Shown in pieces: positions 1 to 9,453 of a stretch of DNA of 64,000 nt; within the stretch, counting starts at the first letter, position 1; each line of letters begins with the position of its first letter. Origin of the DNA: Roseococcus pinisoli (GTDB taxonomy: Bacteria > Pseudomonadota > Alphaproteobacteria > Acetobacterales > Acetobacteraceae); the NCBI RefSeq assembly GCF_018413645.1, contig NZ_JAHCDA010000004.1, positions 310,001-374,000 on the forward strand, written 5' to 3'. Position numbers and translations under genes: made by a program. The notes under the pieces were generated by a model that saw nothing but the letters and a program-made list of their open reading frames with translations, did no database searches and had not been told where the DNA came from.

Positions 1-190
1 ATTCCGGGCCGCGATGGTTGATCATCGGCCGGCCCAGCGCCGCGCGAACCGCCTCCGGCACCTCCGTCGGCCCGGGAAGGCGCAGGCGATAGCCCGGGGG
101 CGGGGCGAAGGAAGCGTCGGGCAATGCGGTCAACGGGCGAACCTCGGATGGAATGGCGCGCAGGTTGGGAGCGCCCGGGGGCGCCGTCAA
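1..190 (-). CDS. Class V aminotransferase, N-terminal part (cut by left edge)
   Basis: The minus strand reads as an open frame that leaves the window at base 1. Residues from about 38 on spell RLRLPGPTEVPEAV and then MINHRGPE, the N-terminal signature of alanine-glyoxylate/serine-pyruvate type class V PLP aminotransferases (proline-glycine-proline-threonine, then N-H-R-G). Only about 63 residues are present, so the PLP lysine is outside the window. No in-frame ATG exists; the best start is TTG at 190, without a convincing ribosome binding site, so the start is uncertain. It is divergent from the DUF1028 gene. The substrate cannot be told from this fragment. Confidence 0.72.
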   Translation of the reverse strand, partial: MTAPPGAPNLRAIPSEVRPLTALPDASFAPPPGYRLRLPGPTEVPEAVRAALGRPMINHRGPE

Positions 191-270
191 TTCGCCGGCG
201 ACACGTCTTCCACACGAAAAATCGGCCCGATTTCCCGTGACGCGGCGCCGCGGCGCGGTAGCCTGCGGCC

Positions 271-936
271 ATGACCTATTCGCTTCTCGGCCGCTGCGCG
301 CGGACCGGCCAGTTCGGCGCTGCCGTCACGACCTCGGGCCTCGCCGTGGGGTCCCGCGTGCCGCACCTCGCTCCGCGCCTCGGCGGCGTGCTGACGCAGC
401 ACCGCACCGACCCCAGGCTGGGCCCGCGCGGGCTCGCCCTGCTCGCCGGCGGATGCTCCGCGGAGGAGACGCTGGCGGCGCTGGTGGCGAGCACGCCGCA
501 TCATCGCTGGCGGCAGCTCGCCTGCATCGACGCGCAGGGCCGCACCGCGCATTTCCATGGCGAGGCGGTGAAGCCCGCCCGGGGTGCCGTGCATGTGCAG
601 GACGGCATCGCCCTCGGCAATATCCTCGCCCATGACGGCGTGCCGCAGGCCATGGCGGCGGCCTTCGCCGAAAGCGGGAGCGAGCCCCTGGCCGAGCGCC
701 TGATGCGCGCGCTGGAGGCCGGCGAGGCGGCGGGCGGCGAGGGCCGCGCCGTCACCTCCTCCGCCCTGCTCGTCATGGAGCGGGAGGTCTTCCCCCTCGT
801 CGATCTGCGCGTGGATCTGGCGCCCGAGGCCATCTCGGCGCTGCGCGACCTGTGGGACGCCTATGCGCCCTCGGTCGACGACTTCGTCACCCGCGCCATC
901 GACCCGGATTCCTGGCCGGGCGCGCCCCTGACCTAG
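271..936 (+). CDS. DUF1028 family protein (Ntn-hydrolase-like)
   Basis: A 221-residue protein beginning MTYSLLGRCARTGQFGAAV and continuing with a TQHRTDPRLGPRGL segment, the typical start and core of DUF1028 proteins. The family has an N-terminal-nucleophile hydrolase fold; its substrate is not generally established, and some members carry peptidoglycan-binding domains, which this one lacks. Length fits a single-domain member. There is no signal peptide, so it is probably cytoplasmic. Its 3' end overlaps the convergent binding-protein-like gene by 4 bases. Confidence 0.85.
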   Translation: MTYSLLGRCARTGQFGAAVTTSGLAVGSRVPHLAPRLGGVLTQHRTDPRLGPRGLALLAGGCSAEETLAALVASTPHHRWRQLACIDAQGRTAHFHGEAVKPARGAVHVQDGIALGNILAHDGVPQAMAAAFAESGSEPLAERLMRALEAGEAAGGEGRAVTSSALLVMEREVFPLVDLRVDLAPEAISALRDLWDAYAPSVDDFVTRAIDPDSWPGAPLT

Positions 937-1736
937 ATCAGCCCCTGCTCCGCCGCGTAGCGCCGGGCGAGCGCGAGGGGCGCGGCCAGCGCGTCCCAGC
1001 CGCGCGGCAGGCCCGAGGACGCTTGTGCGTCGGAGGCCGCCAGCATCCGCAGCAGCTCCTCCACCAGGGCCGGCTCGGCGCGATCGCGGCGCACCACCAT
1101 CAGATGGTTCACCGGCACGAAGCCATGCCGCTCCACGAAGGCCCGGCCTGCTGCCGCGACATCCGGGAAGACCGGCCGCGCCCATTCCATCGGCGGCGCG
1201 TCGGAGCCGAAGATCGCCGCATCCAGCAGGCCGTCCCGCAGCATGGCGCCGATCTCGGCACCCGCCGGCGCGCGCTCGGCCCAGGGCGGATCGCCGGCCT
1301 CGGCGACATGCGGATCCTCGAAGGTCGTCCAGCGCATCGCATCCGCCGCCACGCCGTGGAATTCCTGGAGAATGCCCCGCAGCCAGAGCCCCGTGGTCTG
1401 GCTATAGGCGCGCACCCCGATGCGCTTCCCCGCCAGGTCCGCCGGTCCGCGAATGGCGGAATCCGCGCGGCAGAGCAGCGACCCCTCCTGCAGGCGGGCG
1501 GAGAGGACGACGGGCAGCAGATCCAACGCCTTGCCGTGCGTCTCGGCCTGCAGATAGGTGGCGATGGCCATCTCGCTCACGTCGAAGCGCAGCTCGCGCA
1601 CCATGGGCGCGAAGGCGCGCGTGATATTGGGGAAATCGGCGACATCCAGCCGCAGCAATTCCGAGGCGATGCGTCCGTCCAGCAGCGCCGCCGTATGGCG
1701 ATAGCGGCCGATCGCGGCCTTCCAGCTCGTGGTCAT
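933..1736 (-). CDS. Substrate-binding-fold protein, 4,5-dihydroxyphthalate decarboxylase-like
   Basis: A 267-residue protein with IGRYRHTAALLDGRI near the start and ELRFDVSEMAIATYL at about residues 48-62. These are hallmarks of the group annotated as 4,5-dihydroxyphthalate decarboxylase or ABC-type binding proteins (type II periplasmic-binding fold). A later segment, GKRIGVRAYSQTTGLWLRG, matches the hinge region of binding proteins. There is no signal peptide, so it may be an enzyme or cytosolic sensor rather than a transporter component. Its ATG overlaps the stop of glk by 4 bases (ATGA), so the two are translationally coupled. The biochemical function is not proven. Confidence 0.7.
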   Translation of the reverse strand: MTTSWKAAIGRYRHTAALLDGRIASELLRLDVADFPNITRAFAPMVRELRFDVSEMAIATYLQAETHGKALDLLPVVLSARLQEGSLLCRADSAIRGPADLAGKRIGVRAYSQTTGLWLRGILQEFHGVAADAMRWTTFEDPHVAEAGDPPWAERAPAGAEIGAMLRDGLLDAAIFGSDAPPMEWARPVFPDVAAAGRAFVERHGFVPVNHLMVVRRDRAEPALVEELLRMLAASDAQASSGLPRGWDALAAPLALARRYAAEQGLI

Positions 1737-2677
1737 CCTGCGCGCTCCTGCCCCTGGGCCGCCAGGCGGGCGAGACCCAGCAGGGCCGGCTGGGCGTAGC
1801 GGATCAGCCGGACGGGAATGCGGGTGAGATAGTCGCGCATCCGGGATCGGTCGCGGAAGCGCTCCAGGAACGCCTCGCGCGGGGCCATCTCGGCGAAGGA
1901 CTGCGCGACGCCGCCGGCGAGGAAGACCCCGCCCCGAGCGCCCAGGGTTAGCGCCACGTCGCCGCAGAAGCCGCCGAGCGCGTGCCAGAACACGGACACG
2001 GCCTCCCGCGCCAGCGGATCCCCGGCGAGCGCGGCGGCATCGATGCCCGCCCCGTCCAGGACCGGCGCCGTCACTCCGCGCAGCCGCGCGAGCCCCGCAT
2101 GCAGCGTGGCGAGGCCGATGCCGCCCAGCAGATCCTCCGTCGAGACCGCGCCCTGGCGCTCGCGCATCCAGGTGAGCAGCGCCTCCTCGGTCGCGTCGCG
2201 TGGCGCGAAGCTGGCATGGCCCGCCTCGGTGGCCAGCGCGCCCCGACCGGGCAGGAATCCCGCCACGCCGAGCCCCGTGCCCGGCGCCACCACCGCCATG
2301 GGCGCGCCTTCCAAGGGTTCACCCTCTGCCCAGATCTCGACCTCGTCGGCCGGCAGCGCGGGGAGCGACCAGGCGGTGGCTTCCAGGTCATTCACGAGCC
2401 GGACGCGGGCGAGGCCGAGCTGCCCGGCCAGGCCCTCGGCATCCAGCACCCAGGAGGCATTGGTGAGGGAGGCCCGCCCCGCCATGACCGGGGCCGCGAC
2501 GGCCAGGATGGCCTCGCGCGGCGATCCCCCCAGGGAGGCCAGCGCCGCCCGCAAGGCGGAGGCCGGGTCGGCATGGTCGGCCACGCGCTGCGCGGCGACC
2601 TGGCCGAATTGTCCCTCGCGAGCGAGGGCGAAGCGGGCACGCGTCCCGCCGAGGTCAGCGATCAGAACATCCTGCAT
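1733..2677 (-). CDS. glk: Glucokinase
   Basis: Phosphorylates glucose to glucose-6-phosphate with ATP in the cytoplasm. From the chosen ATG (MQDVLIADLGGTRARF) the protein has 314 residues, normal for proteobacterial Glk. DLGGTRARFALA is the phosphate-binding motif, ATEAGHASF is the glucose-binding E-x-G-H segment, and LGARGGVFLAGGV is the second adenosine motif. The frame is open 67 codons further upstream, but that extension has no family homology and would reach the GntR gene, so the internal ATG is preferred although it lacks a clear Shine-Dalgarno. The gene is divergent from a GntR regulator that may control it. Confidence 0.93.
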   Translation of the reverse strand: MQDVLIADLGGTRARFALAREGQFGQVAAQRVADHADPASALRAALASLGGSPREAILAVAAPVMAGRASLTNASWVLDAEGLAGQLGLARVRLVNDLEATAWSLPALPADEVEIWAEGEPLEGAPMAVVAPGTGLGVAGFLPGRGALATEAGHASFAPRDATEEALLTWMRERQGAVSTEDLLGGIGLATLHAGLARLRGVTAPVLDGAGIDAAALAGDPLAREAVSVFWHALGGFCGDVALTLGARGGVFLAGGVAQSFAEMAPREAFLERFRDRSRMRDYLTRIPVRLIRYAQPALLGLARLAAQGQERAG

Positions 2678-2764
2678 GCCCAAGGAGGTAGCGCGGATTC
2701 GCCCGGCGGGCATCCCTTGGCGCAGCGGGCCGCCGCGCCGTCCTCGGATTGCCAACACTTTTGC

Positions 2765-2786
2765 CCTTGGATTTGTCCGGCCAAGG
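2765..2786. promoter_or_regulatory. Possible operator (inverted repeat) between glk and GntR gene
   Basis: CCTTGG and CCAAGG form a 6-base inverted repeat with a 10-base spacer in the 199-base divergent intergenic region. Its position between a GntR-type repressor and glk makes it a candidate operator. The repeat is short and could be chance. Confidence 0.25.
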
Positions 2787-2876
2787 AAGCGTTGGGGAAG
2801 AGTCAACCAAGCGCCATAGGTATGGGAGAAAAATTCCTGCCCTGGCAAGAAAGCTCCCAGGCCACTAGAAGGCGGC

Positions 2877-3641
2877 ATGCAATCAGGGACAACCGTACCA
2901 ACGAAACGCGATGCCGGTGATCCGCGTCCACGCTATCGGCAGATTGCCGACGAGCTGATCGCGCAGATCCGCGGGGGCATGCACCCCATCGGCTCGATGC
3001 TGCCGACGGAGACGGAACTCTGTACGCTCTACAGCGCCTCCCGCCACACCATCCGCGAGGCGCTGCGCCTCGTCGAGGAGGCGGGGCTGGTGTCGCGCCG
3101 CCAGGGCAGCGGCACGAGCGTCATCGCGCAGGCGACGCGCGGGCGCTTCGTGCAGGACATCACCAGCATGGGCGGCCTGCTGCAATATCCGGAGGAGACA
3201 CGCCTCACCGCGCTGCGCGCCCGCGAGACCCAGCTGGATTCCGAGACCGCCTCCCTGCTGGGCGTGGCGGAAGGCGATACCTGGCTGCGCATCGAGGGCC
3301 TGCGCCGCGTGCGCGTCACCACCGCGCCCATCTGTTTCACCAACGTGCTGATCCCCACGGAATACGCCGCCGTGGTGGAGGAGATCGGCATGGACCGGGG
3401 GCCGATCTATTCGCTGATCGGCAAGCGCTTCGGCGTGCAGCTCGCCGGCGTCGAGGTGGACCTGACGGCCGGCGGCGTGCCGGAGAATCAGGCGGAACTG
3501 CTGGATTGCGAGCCGGGCGACCCGGCCCTGATCATCCGCCGGCGCTACATGGACGAGAACCAGCGGATCTTCGAGATGTCGGAGAGCTACCACCCCGCCC
3601 CCCGCTTCACCTACCGCGCGCTGGTGAAGCGGGAGAGCTGA
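2877..3641 (+). CDS. GntR family transcriptional regulator, HutC/UTRA type
   Basis: A 254-residue DNA-binding regulator. Residues 18-85 form the GntR winged helix (RYRQIADELIAQI, LPTETEL, SRHTIREALRLVEEAGLV, RRQGSGT). From about residue 95 on is a UTRA effector domain of the HutC subfamily, ending in the usual RRRYMDENQRIFEMSESYHP stretch. UTRA domains bind small metabolites and release the dimer from its operator. It is transcribed away from glk, so autoregulation and control of glk plus its partner are plausible. The true ligand cannot be read from sequence. Confidence 0.92.
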   Translation: MQSGTTVPTKRDAGDPRPRYRQIADELIAQIRGGMHPIGSMLPTETELCTLYSASRHTIREALRLVEEAGLVSRRQGSGTSVIAQATRGRFVQDITSMGGLLQYPEETRLTALRARETQLDSETASLLGVAEGDTWLRIEGLRRVRVTTAPICFTNVLIPTEYAAVVEEIGMDRGPIYSLIGKRFGVQLAGVEVDLTAGGVPENQAELLDCEPGDPALIIRRRYMDENQRIFEMSESYHPAPRFTYRALVKRES

Positions 3642-3657
3642 GCCGCTTCAGGCGGCT
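3641..3657. terminator. Short hairpin between convergent GntR and ABC-F genes
   Basis: AGCCGC and GCGGCT pair around a 5-base loop; the hairpin starts at the last base of the GntR stop codon and holds the stop of the opposing ABC-F gene. There is no T-tract, so it may act only as a weak or factor-assisted bidirectional terminator. Confidence 0.4.
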
Positions 3658-5507
3658 TCGAGCTGTTCCGTGATGCCGAGCCACTCCGTCTCGAGCCGCT
3701 CCACATCCTTGGCGATCGCCGCGCGGCGGGCCGTCGCGCGGGCGATCAGGTCCGTCTTGCCGCCCTCATAGAGCTTCGGGTTCGCCAGGGCGCCCTCGAT
3801 CACCTTGGCCTCCTCGGCGAGCTTGGAGAGCGTGAGCTCGATGCCCTTGAGCCGCGCGCGAAGCGGCGCGTGCTGCGGCCGCGCCTCGACCTGCGGCGCG
3901 GGCTTGCCTCCCTTCTTCTCCTCGCGCTTCGTCGCGCCGGAGGTGCGGCCACCGAGCTGCGCGCGGTAGTCGTCGAGGTCGCCTTCGAAGGGCGTCACCT
4001 TGCCGTCGGCCACCAGCCAGAGGCGATCGGCCACCAGCTCCACCAGATGCGGATCGTGGCTGATGAGGATGACCGCGCCCTCGTAATCGGCCAGCGCCTT
4101 CACCAGCGCGTCGCGTGCGTCGATGTCGAGGTGGTTGGTCGGCTCGTCGAGGATGAGCATGTGCGGCGCGTCGCGCGTGGTCAGCGCCATCAGCAGCCGC
4201 GCCTTCTCGCCGCCGGACAGACCGCTGACCTTGGTGTCGGCGCGGTTCGCGTCCAGCCCGAAGCGCGCGAGCTGCGAGCGGCACTGCGTCGCGGTCGATT
4301 TCGGCATCGCCTCGGCCATGTGCGTGAGCGGCGTGCCGTCGAGGTCGAGGTCGTCCTCCTGGTGCTGGGCGAAATAGCCCACGCGCATCCGCCGATCGCG
4401 ATGCACGTCGCCCGACATGGGCGCGAGGCGCCCGGCGAGCACCTTGGCCAGCGTCGACTTGCCGTTGCCGTTGGCGCCGAGCAGCGCGATCCGGTCCTCC
4501 TGGTCGATGCGGATATCGAGGTTCCGCAGCACCACATGGTCGCCGTAGCCCGCCTGGCCGCGATTGACCGTGAGGATGGGCGGCGGCAGCTGCTCAGGCT
4601 GCGGGAAGACGAATTGCGTCGCGTGGTCCTCGATGACGGATTCGATGGCCGGCATCCGCTCCAGCGCCTTGAGGCGCGACTGGGCCTGCCGGGCCTTCGT
4701 CGCCTTGGCGCGGAAGCGGTCCACGAAGGACTGCATATGGGCGCGCTGCGCGGCCAGCTTCACGTTCATCGCGGCCTGCTGGGCCGCGCGCTCCGTCCGC
4801 ACGCGCACGAAATTCTCGAAGTTGCCGGGATAGAGCGTGATCTTCTGGCGATCGAGATGCGCGATCGAGTCCACGCAGCGTTCCAGCAGCCCGCGATCGT
4901 GGCTAATGATGATCGCCGCCCCGCCGAAGCGCTGGATCCAGCCCTCCAGCCACATCGCCGCCTCGAGGTCGAGGTGGTTGGTCGGCTCGTCCAGCAGCAG
5001 CAGGTCGGGCTCGAGGAAGAGCGCCCGAGCCAGGGAGACGCGCATGCGCCAGCCGCCCGAATATTCCTTCGAGGGCCGGGCCTGGGCGGCGGCGTCGAAA
5101 CCGAGGCCGGCCAGGATGGTCGCGGCGCGGGCGGGCGCGGCATCGGCCTGGATGGCGATCAGCCGCTCATGGATCTCGCCGGCGCGGATGGCCTCGGGAT
5201 GCCCCTCCAGCTCGGCGAGGAGGCCGGCGCGCTCGGTATCGGCCTCCAGCACGATGTCGAGCAGCGAGGTGTCCCCGGCCGGGGTCTCCTGCGCCACATG
5301 GCCGATACGGGCGCGCTGGGCGATGCGGATCTCGCCGGAATCCGGCTGCAGCTCCCCCAGAATCGCCTTCAGCAGCGTGGACTTCCCCGCGCCGTTGCGG
5401 CCAACAAGGCCGACCTTGCGGCCGTCATCCACCTGCAGCGAGGCACCCTCCATGAGAGGGCGGCCGGCCATGCGGATGGTCAGATCCTGGATTGTGAGAA
5501 CGGTCAT
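3648..5507 (-). CDS. ABC-F family ATP-binding protein (Uup/YheS-like)
   Basis: A 619-residue soluble protein with two ABC ATPase domains and no membrane segments, the ABC-F plan. Domain 1 has Walker [10 protein letters not shown] (about 36-44), signature [15 protein letters not shown] and Walker [16 protein letters not shown]. Domain 2 has [22 protein letters not shown] and [14 protein letters not shown]. Between them lies the basic interdomain linker that contacts the ribosome in this family. The final 90 residues are charged and helical, likely a coiled coil as in YheS/Uup. ABC-F proteins act on ribosomes at the E site; a housekeeping rather than antibiotic-resistance role is likelier here. 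Confidence 0.93.
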   Translation of the reverse strand: MTVLTIQDLTIRMAGRPLMEGASLQVDDGRKVGLVGRNGAGKSTLLKAILGELQPDSGEIRIAQRARIGHVAQETPAGDTSLLDIVLEADTERAGLLAELEGHPEAIRAGEIHERLIAIQADAAPARAATILAGLGFDAAAQARPSKEYSGGWRMRVSLARALFLEPDLLLLDEPTNHLDLEAAMWLEGWIQRFGGAAIIISHDRGLLERCVDSIAHLDRQKITLYPGNFENFVRVRTERAAQQAAMNVKLAAQRAHMQSFVDRFRAKATKARQAQSRLKALERMPAIESVIEDHATQFVFPQPEQLPPPILTVNRGQAGYGDHVVLRNLDIRIDQEDRIALLGANGNGKSTLAKVLAGRLAPMSGDVHRDRRMRVGYFAQHQEDDLDLDGTPLTHMAEAMPKSTATQCRSQLARFGLDANRADTKVSGLSGGEKARLLMALTTRDAPHMLILDEPTNHLDIDARDALVKALADYEGAVILISHDPHLVELVADRLWLVADGKVTPFEGDLDDYRAQLGGRTSGATKREEKKGGKPAPQVEARPQHAPLRARLKGIELTLSKLAEEAKVIEGALANPKLYEGGKTDLIARATARRAAIAKDVERLETEWLGITEQLEAA

Positions 5508-5590
5508 GCCGGCGATTTAGCGATTTCGGGGCTTGCGCGGGAGGCCCCGCTTGGGCATCTGCGCGACAATCGCCCGTAAAGGACTTCCCC

Positions 5591-6013
5591 ATGGCCATCG
5601 AACGCACCTTCAGCATCATCAAGCCCGACGCGACGCGCCGGAACCTCACCGGCAAGATCAACACGATCTTCGAGGAGAACGGCCTTCGCATCATCGCGCA
5701 GAAGCGCATCTGGATGAGCGAGCAGCAGGCCAAGACCTTCTACGGCGTCCATGCCGAGCGGCCCTTCTTCAAGGACCTCGTCTCCTTCATGACCTCCGGC
5801 CCCGTGGTCGTGCAGGTGCTGGAAGGCGAGAACGCCGTGGCCAAGAACCGTGAGCTGATGGGCGCGACGAACCCGGCCAATGCCGCCGAGGGCACGATCC
5901 GCAAGCTCTTCGCCGAGAGCATCGAGGCGAACAGCGCCCACGGTTCCGACAGCCTGGAGAATGCGGCGACCGAGATCGCCTACTTCTTCGCCGGCCTCGA
6001 GCTGCTGGCTTAA
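5591..6013 (+). CDS. ndk: Nucleoside diphosphate kinase
   Basis: Transfers the gamma phosphate from ATP to other nucleoside diphosphates through a phosphohistidine. The 140 residues match the family length. [14 protein letters not shown] is the conserved N-terminus, [13 protein letters not shown] the nucleotide-binding loop, and ANSAHGSDS contains the catalytic histidine. An AAAGGACTT ribosome binding site precedes the ATG. It is a single-gene unit, divergent from the ABC-F gene. Confidence 0.98.
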   Translation: MAIERTFSIIKPDATRRNLTGKINTIFEENGLRIIAQKRIWMSEQQAKTFYGVHAERPFFKDLVSFMTSGPVVVQVLEGENAVAKNRELMGATNPANAAEGTIRKLFAESIEANSAHGSDSLENAATEIAYFFAGLELLA

Positions 6014-6021
6014 GACCGACC

Positions 6022-6039
6022 GGGGGGCCTCGCGCCCCC
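6022..6039. terminator. GC hairpin after ndk
   Basis: GGGGGC and GCCCCC pair around a 5-base loop, 9 bases after the ndk stop codon. No U-run follows, so termination strength is doubtful. The rest of 6040-6255 shows no gene. Confidence 0.4.
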
Positions 6040-6255
6040 TGGCCCTGCGCCGGGAATCGCCCAACGCGCTTCCCGGCCACGCCGGCCCGTGCACGGCCAG
6101 CCTTTCGCCGCGACGCGCATGATCAGCGCGCCCCGATCGCGGCAAACCTTCCGACGATGTGATGCAGATGGCGGGAGCGCGTCCCCCGCGGGCCGGGGCC
6201 TCCAGGGGCCCTGGCATGGCCGCGCCCGCGCGATGGCGGGCCGCGGCGCTTCGGC

Positions 6256-6414
6256 TCAGCCGAAGAAGAGGTAGATCAGCACCAGCAGCACGATCACGGC
6301 GCCGACAGCCCAGGTCGACGCCTTGAGGAAGCTCTCATACATCGACCGGCGGTTGGCGATGATGTCCTCGGCCTTCACCTCGACCATATCGATGTGCATC
6401 TGCTGCTCGGCCAT
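6256..6414 (-). CDS. aa3-type cytochrome c oxidase subunit IV, small
   Basis: A 52-residue protein, MAEQQMHIDMVEVKAEDII and so on, with a soluble N-terminal 30 residues and one hydrophobic helix (WAVGAVIVLLVLIYLFF). This is the plan of the bacterial aa3-type cytochrome oxidase subunit IV family, a single-helix accessory subunit of the respiratory heme-copper oxidase. No other cox genes lie nearby; it sits upstream of purN on the same strand, an orphan location. Family call rests on size, helix position and the E-S-F-L-K-A-S-T-W segment before the helix. Confidence 0.72.
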   Translation of the reverse strand: MAEQQMHIDMVEVKAEDIIANRRSMYESFLKASTWAVGAVIVLLVLIYLFFG

Positions 6415-6436
6415 GATCCCGTAGTCCCTTCAAACC

Positions 6437-7111
6437 CTACCCGACGTCTCTACGAAGCGGAGCGACCTCGGGCAAGGGGTTGGCGAGCGCCCCGGCCGCC
6501 AAATTCGCCGCGACGACCGCCCTTCCCCGCTCCAGCCGGATCTTTCCGGCCGCCAGCCAGGCGAGCGCCGCCGGATAAAGGCGATGCTCCTGCGCCAGCA
6601 CGCGGTCCCCCAGCGAGGCCTCCGTGTCGCCCTCCAGCACCGGAACGGCGGCCTGGGCGACGATCGGCCCCTCATCCACGCCGGGCGTGACGAGATGGAC
6701 GGTGCAGCCATGCAGCCGCACGCCCGCCTCCAGCGCCCGGGCATGGGTGTCCAGGCCCGGGAAGGAAGGCAGCAGCGAGGGGTGGATATTGAGCATCCGC
6801 CCCTGCCAGTGCCCCACGAACTCCTCGGTCAGCACGCGCATGAAGCCCGCCAGCGCCACGATCTCGATGCGGTGCTGGGCCAGGGCGGCGTTCACCTCTG
6901 CCTCGAACTCCGGGCGGGTGCGGCCCTTGCTGGAGACCACCGCTGTCGGAATGCCGGCCGCGGCGGCCCGCTGCAGGCCGGCCGCCTCCGCCTTGTTCGA
7001 CAGGACGAGGGCGATCGTCGCCGGATAGGCCGGCCGCTCGGCCGCCTCCAGCAGCGCGCCCATGTTGGAGCCGCGGCCGGAGATCAGGATGGCGACGCGC
7101 GGCTTGCTCAA
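6437..7111 (-). CDS. purN: Phosphoribosylglycinamide formyltransferase
   Basis: Transfers formyl from 10-formyl-THF to GAR, the third step of purine synthesis. The start is TTG at 7111 (TTG AGC AAG CCG), overlapping the purM stop as TTGA. The product has 224 residues. [19 protein letters not shown] is the phosphate-binding N-terminus; the catalytic triad is visible as the Asn in [13 protein letters not shown], the His that follows it, and the Asp in [11 protein letters not shown] much longer open frame upstream on this strand is the purM shadow. Confidence 0.95.
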   Translation of the reverse strand: MSKPRVAILISGRGSNMGALLEAAERPAYPATIALVLSNKAEAAGLQRAAAAGIPTAVVSSKGRTRPEFEAEVNAALAQHRIEIVALAGFMRVLTEEFVGHWQGRMLNIHPSLLPSFPGLDTHARALEAGVRLHGCTVHLVTPGVDEGPIVAQAAVPVLEGDTEASLGDRVLAQEHRLYPAALAWLAAGKIRLERGRAVVAANLAAGALANPLPEVAPLRRDVG

Positions 7112-8184
7112 AGGGCCAGACTGCCCTGCATGGCGACCTCGGCCTCGCCGGTGGCCGCGACCAGGCGGCCGATCCGGAACGCGGCCTCGCCGGCCTCGGT
7201 CAGCAGGGCGATGGCCTTGTCGGCCTCGGCTTCGGCCACGACCACGACCATGCCTAGGCCGCAGTTGAAGACCTTCAGCATCTCCGCCTCGGCGACGCCG
7301 CCGGCGCGGGCCAGCCAGGGGAAGACCGGCGGCAGCGGCCAGGAACCGGCCTGCACCTCGGCGGCCAGACCCTCCGGCAGCACGCGGGGCAGGTTGCCCG
7401 GCAGGCCGCCGCCGGTGATATGCGCGGCCGCCTTGAGCAGGCCGGCCTTGTGCAGGGCCAGGACGGACTTCACGTAGATCCGCGTCGGCACCAGCAGCGC
7501 CTCGCCGAGGGTCTTGCCCTCCGCGAAGGGAGCCGGGGCGTCCAGGGCGATGCCGGAGGCCTCGATGATCCGGCGGACCAGGGAGAAGCCGTTGGAATGC
7601 ACGCCGGAGCTGGCGAGGCCGATCAGCACGTCGCCGGCCGCCACGTCGCGCGGCAGCAGGGCGCTCCGCTCGGCCGCGCCGACGGAGAAGCCGCCGAGGT
7701 CGTAGTCGCCGCCGTGGTACATGCCCGGCATCTCGGCCGTCTCGCCACCGACCAGCGCGCAGCCGGCCTGCCGGCAGCCCTCGGCGATGCCGGAGACGAC
7801 CTCGGTCGCCTGGGCCACGTCCAGCTTCCCGGTCGCGAAATAGTCGAGGAAGAACAGCGGCTCGCCGCCCTGCACCACCAGGTCGTTCACGCACATGGCC
7901 ACGAGGTCCACGCCCACATGGCCGTGGATCCCCGCCTCGATCGCCAGGCGCAGCTTGGTCCCCACGCCATCGGTGGAGCTGATGAGCACCGGATCGGTGA
8001 AGCCCGCCGCCTTCAGGTCGAAGAGCGCGCCGAAGCCACCGAGCCCGCCCATGGTGCCGGGCCGGTTGGTGCTCTTCGCGAAAGGCTTGATCCGCTCGAC
8101 CAGCGCATCGCCGGCCTCGATGTCGACGCCGGCCTGCGCGTAGGTGAGACCGTTCTTCTCGGAACTGTTCAGGGCCGCCTCCAA
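7108..8184 (-). CDS. purM: Phosphoribosylformylglycinamidine cyclo-ligase (AIR synthetase)
   Basis: Closes the imidazole ring of purines (FGAM to AIR, ATP-dependent). The 358-residue length is usual. [15 protein letters not shown] is the characteristic PurM start; [27 protein letters not shown] and [13 protein letters not shown] are substrate and ATP sites; [16 protein letters not shown] is the C-terminal motif. First gene of the purM-purN pair with a 4-base overlap. It is divergent from the DUF2066-like gene with only 29 bases between starts. Confidence 0.97.
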   Translation of the reverse strand: MEAALNSSEKNGLTYAQAGVDIEAGDALVERIKPFAKSTNRPGTMGGLGGFGALFDLKAAGFTDPVLISSTDGVGTKLRLAIEAGIHGHVGVDLVAMCVNDLVVQGGEPLFFLDYFATGKLDVAQATEVVSGIAEGCRQAGCALVGGETAEMPGMYHGGDYDLGGFSVGAAERSALLPRDVAAGDVLIGLASSGVHSNGFSLVRRIIEASGIALDAPAPFAEGKTLGEALLVPTRIYVKSVLALHKAGLLKAAAHITGGGLPGNLPRVLPEGLAAEVQAGSWPLPPVFPWLARAGGVAEAEMLKVFNCGLGMVVVVAEAEADKAIALLTEAGEAAFRIGRLVAATGEAEVAMQGSLAL

Positions 8185-8213
8185 TGGGTTAAACCCGGGC
8201 CAGTGGAACGAGG

Positions 8214-8870
8214 ATGGCCATGACGGCGAGACACCTATTGGCGGCCCTGGTCCTGGCGCTGCTCTTTTGCCCGCCCCTGAAGGCGCAGGACAACCCCCTC
8301 GTACAGCGGGGCGTCCCTGCGGAAGCCGCGGCCGGCAACGCGGTGGCGGCGCGCGACCAGGCCTATGCCAATGCGCGGCGACTCGCCTTCCAGCGGATGG
8401 CCGAGGCGCTGGGCGGCAATATCCAGACGCCCTCCGACGCCCAGCTGGAGCGGATGGTGGCCGCCATGATCGTCGAGGACGAGCGCACCAGCTCCACCCG
8501 CTACACCGGCCACCTCACCGTGCAGTTCTCGCCGGCGCAGGTCTCGGCGCTGACGGGGCGCAGCTTCGCCGGCACCGGCGCGGCGGGCGCGGCCGGCGGC
8601 ATGGCGCTGAACATTCCCATGGCGGCCCAGGCCCATATCGAGGCCTCGACGCAGTTCAATTCCTTCCAGGAATGGCTGGAGCTGCGGCGCCGCCTGCGCG
8701 CTTCCAACAGCGTGGCCAGCATCGACGTCGTCGCCATCAGCCCGGACGCGGCGCGCATGCGCCTCGGCCTGCGCCAGCCGCCAAACGAGGCCGCGGCGGC
8801 CCTGGGTGCCGCGGGTGTCGCCGTCTCGCAGGATGGCGGGCGCTGGCAGCTCGGGCTCGGCGGGGGCTGA
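8214..8870 (+). CDS. Secreted protein, DUF2066-like
   Basis: A 218-residue protein with a clear signal peptide ([25 protein letters not shown], cleavage near residue 24). The mature part begins with a region rich in alanine and arginine in which [21 protein letters not shown] resembles the first helix of DUF2066 proteins, a periplasmic family of unknown function. Synteny with a following CDP-alcohol transferase and an AI-2E permease is common in alphaproteobacteria. Role unknown. Confidence 0.65.
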   Translation: MAMTARHLLAALVLALLFCPPLKAQDNPLVQRGVPAEAAAGNAVAARDQAYANARRLAFQRMAEALGGNIQTPSDAQLERMVAAMIVEDERTSSTRYTGHLTVQFSPAQVSALTGRSFAGTGAAGAAGGMALNIPMAAQAHIEASTQFNSFQEWLELRRRLRASNSVASIDVVAISPDAARMRLGLRQPPNEAAAALGAAGVAVSQDGGRWQLGLGGG

Positions 8871-8880
8871 TCCCCCCTCC

Positions 8881-9453
8881 ATGCTCCCGGAAGGCCCCTC
8901 CGCGCATCATCTGCTGACGCTGCCCAATCTGATCACGATGGCACGTCTCGCGGCGGTTCCGGCGACGATCTGGCTGATCCTGCATCACCGGCTCGACATG
9001 GCCTTCCTGCTCTTCGTCGCCGCCGGCGTGTCCGACGCGCTGGACGGCTGGCTCGCGCGCTACACCGATTCGCGCACGGTGATCGGCGCGCTGCTCGATC
9101 CCGTGGCCGACAAGGCGCTGCTGGTCTCCGTCTATGTGACGCTGGCGGTGATGGGCGTCCTGCCCGACTGGCTGGCCATCCTGGTCGTCTTCCGGGACGT
9201 GACCATCGTGGGCGGGCTGCTGCTGCTCTGGGTGCTGGGCGCGCGAACGGCGATCAAGCCGCTCTACGTCTCCAAGCTGAACACGGCGATGCAACTCATC
9301 CTCGCGGGCATAGCGCTCTTCCAGGCCGGATTCGGCGTGGGGCTGGGGCCGACGCTGGTGATCCTGATCTGGCTCACGGCGGCCACGACCGCCTGGTCCG
9401 GCATCGCCTATATCTTCTCGGCCTCGCGCTGGCTGAAGGCCCCCTCCGCATGA
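8881..9453 (+). CDS. CDP-alcohol phosphatidyltransferase, PgsA-like
   Basis: Membrane enzyme that transfers a phosphatidyl group from CDP-diacylglycerol to an alcohol. From ATG at 8881 the product has 190 residues and about five membrane helices. The family signature is complete: D-A-L-D-G, then W-L-A-R about residues 56-59, and after nine residues G-A-L-L-D-P-V-A-D-K. This supplies the metal-binding aspartates and the catalytic base. LLTLPNLITMARL is the usual amphipathic start. The acceptor (glycerol-3-phosphate or another) is not decided. The stop overlaps the next gene as ATGA. Confidence 0.9.
   Translation: MLPEGPSAHHLLTLPNLITMARLAAVPATIWLILHHRLDMAFLLFVAAGVSDALDGWLARYTDSRTVIGALLDPVADKALLVSVYVTLAVMGVLPDWLAILVVFRDVTIVGGLLLLWVLGARTAIKPLYVSKLNTAMQLILAGIALFQAGFGVGLGPTLVILIWLTAATTAWSGIAYIFSASRWLKAPSA

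Noticed and set aside
14-274. 86-codon plus-strand frame at the left edge
   Set aside because: Antisense to the aminotransferase fragment, which shows clear family motifs on the minus strand.
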